From: Psychrobacter sp. FME13 | Lineage (GTDB): Bacteria > Pseudomonadota > Gammaproteobacteria > Pseudomonadales > Moraxellaceae | Assembly (NCBI RefSeq): GCF_014861395.1 | Contig: NZ_RRYV01000009.1 | Location: 1-48,874 of the forward strand | Length of the DNA: 48,874 nucleotides | Direction of reading: 5' to 3' | Shown: piece after piece, positions 45,012-48,874 of the stretch | Layout: the number at the start of each line of letters is the position of its first letter | Numbering within the stretch: position 1 is the first letter of the stretch | Made by a program: the position numbers and the translations under genes | The notes under the pieces: generated by a model | The model's input: the letters and a program-made list of their open reading frames with translations, nothing else | Told to the model about the DNA's origin: nothing | The model's database searches: none

Positions 45012-47930
45012 ATGTCTAGTGTCCCTCCATCAACAGCCTCTACCCAAAATCATCATCATGAAAATAGCTCGATTACCGAAGGTTTGGTGCTACCACTCGA
45101 GGACCATTGTTTTCATTGCGGTGATCCTGTACCGCAGCCGCCGTTTTATGCCGATATATTGGGTCAATCACGTGAGATGTGTTGTATGGGCTGTCAGTTG
45201 GCAGCGCAGAGCATCGTAGAGGCTGGGCTTGAGCAATATTATCTGGATCGCTCAGAGATCAGCCGTACGGCCAGCTTACCGGTAGAGATGACACGCCTTG
45301 AGGTTTATGATCATGATGAAATAAAGCAGCAGTTTGTGTATGCGCAGGATGGCATGTCGGTGGCAGAGCTGTCTGTGAACAACCTGCGCTGTGCAGCGTG
45401 TACGTGGTTGATTGAGTCACGTCTCGATGAGTTGGACGGTATCAGTAAATGTCAGGTCAATTTGACCAATCAGCGTATGCGGGTGATTTGGAACGAAGAT
45501 AAGTTACCGATTAGTCGTATTTTAGCGGTTATCAATGAAATCGGCTATGAAGCCAAGCCTTATCGTCAAGACACGCATGAGGCTATGCTGGCACGTCATA
45601 CCAATCAAATGCTGCTGCGGCTTGGTATCGCAGCACTAGGCTCGATGCAAGCGATGATGTATGCGGTGGCGCTTTATTTTGGTGAATATAGCGACATGCT
45701 GATATTGCAGCGTGACTTTTTGCGCTGGGTCTCATTGTTTGTCAGTACGCCAGTGTTTTTTTATGCTGGATTACCGTTTTTTACGTCAGCTTGGTCAGCG
45801 ATTCGCGCCCGTCAAGTTAATATGGATGTGCCTGTCAGTATTGCACTGGTTGTGACTTTTTTTGCTAGCCTCTATGCCACCATTACTGGGCAAGGGGAGA
45901 CGTATTATGATTCGGTCAGTATGTTTATTTTCTTCTTGTTGGCAGGGCGTTACATCGAACATAATGCCCGCCTCAAAGCTGCGACCATGGCCAATGATTT
46001 GGTGGTAGTAGAGCCTGTACTGGTGCAAAAAATTGCTGAAGATAAGCAAGCGGCTGAGCGTATCTTGCAACAAATCTCGCAGAACCTGCTGCATGAAACG
46101 GCTGTGAGTACAGAAAATAATACCGCTGATATTCAAAGCGATACGCTTACTATTAAAAATGACACTATTGCTATTCAAAACGATGCTACTGCTATTCAAA
46201 AAGATAATCTTGCCACTCAAAACAATGCTCTAGATAGCATGAGTAGCCAAGATTTATCTAGCGCTATGCCCAATTTTATGAAGAGCATAGATGCTAATGT
46301 TCATGAGCTAACCACACGTATTGCCCAAGATTGGCAACAGTCGCGTAATCAACGATTGCCACTGTCAAATATCAAAGGCAGTAAAGACACACAAGAGAGT
46401 ACAGAAGACAAAAAGATGGTGACTGCTCACAGCTTGCAAGTGGGTGACATCATCATGGTAGAAGCTGGATCTGAGATTATCAGTGATGGTATTTTGCTTA
46501 GCCCAACCGCCACCGTCTCGCAAAGTCTGCTGACGGGTGAGGGTGACTTGATTACCAAATCTCAAGGCGACTATATCGTTGGCGGTGCGCAAAATGACAG
46601 TCAGCCATTTGAGATGCTGGTCACCGCATTACCAGAAGACAGTCAGATCGGCTTGATTGACAGACTTATGAACCGTGCCATGAGTGAAAAACCAAAACTG
46701 GCGCAGCAAGCGGATAAGCTGGCACGCTGGTTCGTGGCGCGGATTTTAGTATTGTCTGTCTTGGTGTTTGTCGGTTGGTATATCGTTGACCCAAGCCAAG
46801 CAATATGGGCGACCGTTGCGGTATTGGTCGCGACCTGTCCTTGTGCGCTATCCTTAGCGACGCCTATCGCGCTAACGGTAGCGACCAACCGACTCGCTAG
46901 CTATGGGTTTCTGACCACGCGTGGACATACGCTGCAAACGCTTGCTGAAATCACGCATGTAGCATTTGATAAAACGGGAACGCTGACTTATGGTCAGCCA
47001 AACTTGCTCAATATCGAGTTAACGGATTCTTTAAATCAAACAGAGACAGAAGGTTTAGCATTATCTGATCAAAAAGATAAGATATTAGCCATCGCTGCTG
47101 CTCTAGAAGTGGGTAGTCGCCATCCCATTGCCCACGCATTGCTCACGGCGGCTTATCAACTGCATTTGCCAACCACGCAAGCATTACAGCATTATCCAGC
47201 GGGTGGGGTAGAAGCGACAATTGATGGTATGTCATATCGAATTGGTCATGTGGGTTTTGCCTTAGACAATACCAATGATGCTAGTGTAAATAATAGTATA
47301 ACTATTGATTTAGTAGCACAGCGTGCTAGTTCAGCGGTAGTTTTGTCTTGTCAAAATTATGATTCAGAAAACTGGCAGGCGCTGGCATGCTTTTATTTCA
47401 ATGATAAGGTGCGTGACAGTGCGAAGTCGATGATTAATGCCCTTAAAGAAGTGGGCATTGAGTCTGTGATGCTGACCGGTGACCCAAGTCCACAAGCATT
47501 AGTCATGGCTGAAGGTTTGGGCATGGAGTCTGCTTATAATGGTCTATCACCAACGGATAAGGTCAATCATATTCAAAAATTGCAGTCTGAAGGTGCAGTA
47601 GTTCTGATGGTTGGCGATGGTATCAATGATGCACCTGTACTGGCAGCGGCAGATGTCTCGACCTCGATTGCTGGCGCAGCAGATTTGGCGCAAGTATCGA
47701 GTGATAGTATTATCTTAAATGGTCAAATAGAAGCTATTACTGCGGCCAAACGTATCGCTGATAAAACAGAACGTATCATCAAGCAAAACTTCCGCTGGGC
47801 AATTGCATATAATAGTATTGTTCTCATACCAGCCGCTTTGGGCTACGTGCCACCATGGCTCGCTGCTATTGGTATGTCGCTCAGCTCATTATTTGTGGTA
47901 TTGAATGCATTGCGTTTGAAGCGAGCTTAG
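45012..47930 (+). CDS. Copper-translocating P1B ATPase, CcoI/FixI-like
   Basis: Cu export pump of the type used to metallate cbb3 oxidase. A Cys-rich N-terminal module (CFHC 33-36, CCMGC 57-61), an HMA domain with RCAAC (126-130), eight predicted helices, CPC (609-611), phosphorylation Asp653 in DKTGTLT, HP motif SRHPIAHAL and GDGINDAP. All P-type ATPase residues are present. At 972 aa it exceeds usual CcoI (~800): an insert of ~130 residues (about 335-470) lies in the actuator domain and contains five tandem heptads. No ccoNOPGHS gene is in the window. Weak AAGGAAG ribosome-binding site. Confidence 0.9.
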   Translation: MSSVPPSTASTQNHHHENSSITEGLVLPLEDHCFHCGDPVPQPPFYADILGQSREMCCMGCQLAAQSIVEAGLEQYYLDRSEISRTASLPVEMTRLEVYDHDEIKQQFVYAQDGMSVAELSVNNLRCAACTWLIESRLDELDGISKCQVNLTNQRMRVIWNEDKLPISRILAVINEIGYEAKPYRQDTHEAMLARHTNQMLLRLGIAALGSMQAMMYAVALYFGEYSDMLILQRDFLRWVSLFVSTPVFFYAGLPFFTSAWSAIRARQVNMDVPVSIALVVTFFASLYATITGQGETYYDSVSMFIFFLLAGRYIEHNARLKAATMANDLVVVEPVLVQKIAEDKQAAERILQQISQNLLHETAVSTENNTADIQSDTLTIKNDTIAIQNDATAIQKDNLATQNNALDSMSSQDLSSAMPNFMKSIDANVHELTTRIAQDWQQSRNQRLPLSNIKGSKDTQESTEDKKMVTAHSLQVGDIIMVEAGSEIISDGILLSPTATVSQSLLTGEGDLITKSQGDYIVGGAQNDSQPFEMLVTALPEDSQIGLIDRLMNRAMSEKPKLAQQADKLARWFVARILVLSVLVFVGWYIVDPSQAIWATVAVLVATCPCALSLATPIALTVATNRLASYGFLTTRGHTLQTLAEITHVAFDKTGTLTYGQPNLLNIELTDSLNQTETEGLALSDQKDKILAIAAALEVGSRHPIAHALLTAAYQLHLPTTQALQHYPAGGVEATIDGMSYRIGHVGFALDNTNDASVNNSITIDLVAQRASSAVVLSCQNYDSENWQALACFYFNDKVRDSAKSMINALKEVGIESVMLTGDPSPQALVMAEGLGMESAYNGLSPTDKVNHIQKLQSEGAVVLMVGDGINDAPVLAAADVSTSIAGAADLAQVSSDSIILNGQIEAITAAKRIADKTERIIKQNFRWAIAYNSIVLIPAALGYVPPWLAAIGMSLSSLFVVLNALRLKRA
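46119..46223 (+). repeat. Five 21-bp in-frame repeats in the copper ATPase gene
   Basis: Five 21-bp units encode NTADIQS, DTLTIKN, DTIAIQN, DATAIQK and DNLATQN (residues 370-404). The copies differ at the DNA level but keep the reading frame and heptad register. Confidence 0.85.
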
Positions 47931-47988
47931 GGATGACTTCAAGACGTGAGGCAAGGCGCTCTGTGATTGATAAGCACTAATAATTGAG

Positions 47989-48033
47989 TGCTAGGAGATT
48001 AGGGATCAGGCGATTAGGTACTAGGAAATTGGT
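47989..48033. repeat. Three 15-bp tandem repeats
   Basis: TGCTAGGAGATTAGG, GATCAGGCGATTAGG and TACTAGGAAATTGGT in tandem after the ATPase gene. Imperfect direct repeats, non-coding. Confidence 0.75.
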
Positions 48034-48116
48034 AATATTCGAATCAATGATAGGAATTCAGTGAATGACTCTATGAGCGTTCAAGGTTTAATATGATAAG
48101 AAAGTACAATATCGGT

Positions 48117-48436
48117 CTAACTAATCGTTAATTTATCTATCATGTCAAAATTACATTCGGCTATAGGATGACCTGTTTGTCTTACGCCCCAAAGCTCAAA
48201 ATATAAGTCGTCATATGAAACATAGGTATGAAAAATTTTATCTTTAATTGATTGGTCATTATACAAGGTAATATTGTTATCAATCTTATACGTATAGCTA
48301 CTGTAAAGCTCATCAAATATTTCAACAGCCTTATCATGATTGTTAACTATCAAGTTAATAGTTTCAATCATTTCTAATTGGTCTTGCTCTGATAATGTAT
48401 GGCCAGACTCATTTCGAATAAATGGGTTTTTAAAGC
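48117..48436 (-). pseudogene. Small gene with 5' end cut by an IS element
   Basis: Not recognised. From ATG 48369-48371 the frame gives 84 aa, but it stays open upstream through NPFIRNESGHTLSEQDQLE up to the IS boundary at 48437, with coding-like composition. The true start therefore probably lay further upstream and was separated by the insertion. The visible product is a small acidic/aromatic alpha-beta protein (EIFDELYSSYTYKI, YVSYDDLYFELWGVRQTGHP). Function unknown; it could also be an intact short gene from the ATG. Confidence 0.5.
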
Positions 48437-48486
48437 TGAACCGCCCCGGTATTGTCGGAGACTCAATTTTCTGAGAGAATACGACA

Positions 48487-48804
48487 ATGAAAACACGAAA
48501 CTATACCCCTGAAATGAAAGAGCGCGCCGTTGGTATGCTAATTGAAGCTAAAGACGACTACCCATCCACCTGGTCAGCCATCAAAGCCATAGCGCCAAAG
48601 ATAGGTTGCACGCCTGAGACCCTACGATCATGGCATAAAAAGCACATTGATAAAACCATTGGTGCAAACATTCAAGCTCAAAGCCAAGCGGAGCGTATCA
48701 AAGAGCTTGAACGTGAGAACAGAGAGTTAAAGCAAGCCAATGAGATTATAAAGAAAGCAGCTGCTTTTTTCGCCCAGGCGGAGCTCGACCGCAAACCCAA
48801 GTAA
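48487..48804 (+). CDS. IS3-family transposase OrfA
   Basis: DNA-binding subunit of the transposase, 105 aa. The helix-turn-helix lies at about residues 8-55 (YTPEMKERAVGML, then IGCTPETLRSWHKKH), followed by a leucine-zipper-like coiled coil (ERIKELERENRELKQANEII). It is probably of the IS51-like subgroup. A slippery sequence T TTT TTC (48765-48771), in register with the reading frame, could shift ribosomes -1 into orfB to make OrfAB. Confidence 0.95.
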   Translation: MKTRNYTPEMKERAVGMLIEAKDDYPSTWSAIKAIAPKIGCTPETLRSWHKKHIDKTIGANIQAQSQAERIKELERENRELKQANEIIKKAAAFFAQAELDRKPK

Positions 48805-48874
48805 TGGTTGATTTTATTAACGATCACAAACAACAATATGGAGTCGAGCCAATCTGTAGAGTATTACCGATTGC
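48804..48874 (+). CDS. IS3-family transposase OrfB (5' part)
   Basis: Catalytic part of the transposase, truncated by the window end. It reads MVDFINDHKQQYGVEPICRV, the standard OrfB start. Its ATG overlaps the orfA stop (TAATG), and the frame is also open back to the slippery site in orfA, so both coupled initiation and -1 frameshifting are possible. The DDE residues lie outside the window. Confidence 0.92.
   Translation, partial: MVDFINDHKQQYGVEPICRVLPI

Larger units (their letters stand above)
48437..48874 (+). mobile_element. IS3-family insertion sequence, left part
   Basis: The left terminal repeat begins TGAACCGCCCCGG, a form typical of many IS3-family elements, 50 bp before orfA. orfA and the start of orfB follow; the element runs off the window, so its right end and target duplication cannot be seen. 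Confidence 0.9.

Noticed and set aside
45795-46220. 141-aa minus-strand frame opposite the copper ATPase repeats
   Set aside because: Its repetitive Asn/Ser/Ile content is the complement of the 21-bp coding repeats; no start signal.

Overview
The window is a stretch of gammaproteobacterial core chromosome, AT-rich (low forties % GC by eye). Gene order and protein style point to the Moraxellaceae, most probably Psychrobacter. The pointers are cmk-rpsA-ihfB-lapA-pyrF, iscR-iscS-iscU-iscA-hscB-hscA-fdx, prmA-DUF3426-fis-purH, argC-DUF6776-like, mrcB followed by a TPR lipoprotein, and several short intergenic repeats of a kind I associate with Psychrobacter. The genus is inferred from memory of these families, not from a search.

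Layout. 1-5.4 kb (+): proB, hemE, argC, a coiled-coil membrane protein and clpS. 5.4-8.8 kb: a 731-bp gene-free stretch, then clpA. 8.9-11.2 kb: ung-tadA, then cmk. 11.2-15.2 kb: rpsA behind a three-hairpin leader, ihfB, lapA, pyrF. 15.2-17.5 kb: a metallophosphoesterase and a histidine-phosphatase-like gene, convergent with rpsT (-). 18-25.5 kb (+): an SDR-like protein, rraA, mfd, a HIT protein and a membrane class III adenylate cyclase. 25.7-32.1 kb (-): the iron-sulfur cluster operon with an IscR-type promoter. 32.1-36.2 kb: a tail-anchored SCP2-like protein (-), then hupB-ppiD (+). 36.3-41.1 kb (-): purH, fis, a DUF3426 protein, prmA. 41.2-44.6 kb (-): a TPR lipoprotein (LpoP candidate) and mrcB. 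45.0-47.9 kb (+): a CcoI/FixI-like copper ATPase. 48.1-48.9 kb: a small gene whose 5' end is cut off by an IS3-family element that runs off the window.

How the genes relate. Most are housekeeping genes: proline, arginine, haem, pyrimidine and purine synthesis; ribosomal proteins S1 and S20; nucleoid proteins IHF-beta, HU-beta and Fis; ClpS/ClpA proteolysis; DNA repair (Ung, Mfd); Fe-S assembly; peptidoglycan synthesis. The unusual content is in the spacers. There are three short repeat families with inverted ends: A at 1359, 17903 and 38740; B at 28098, 32300 and 38575; C at 17037 and 25527. One degenerate A copy appears to supply the stop codon of the DUF3426 gene. There is also an 88-bp nested hairpin between prmA and DUF3426, a terminator-like hairpin touching the purH ribosome-binding site, and a terminator-like hairpin inside the isc operon.

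I found no CRISPR array, tRNA, rRNA, prophage, defence island or toxin-antitoxin pair, and nothing that looks like a wholly new multi-gene system. Start codons were adjusted by eye where a ribosome-binding site or family length argued for it. All promoters and hairpins are unverified eye calls.
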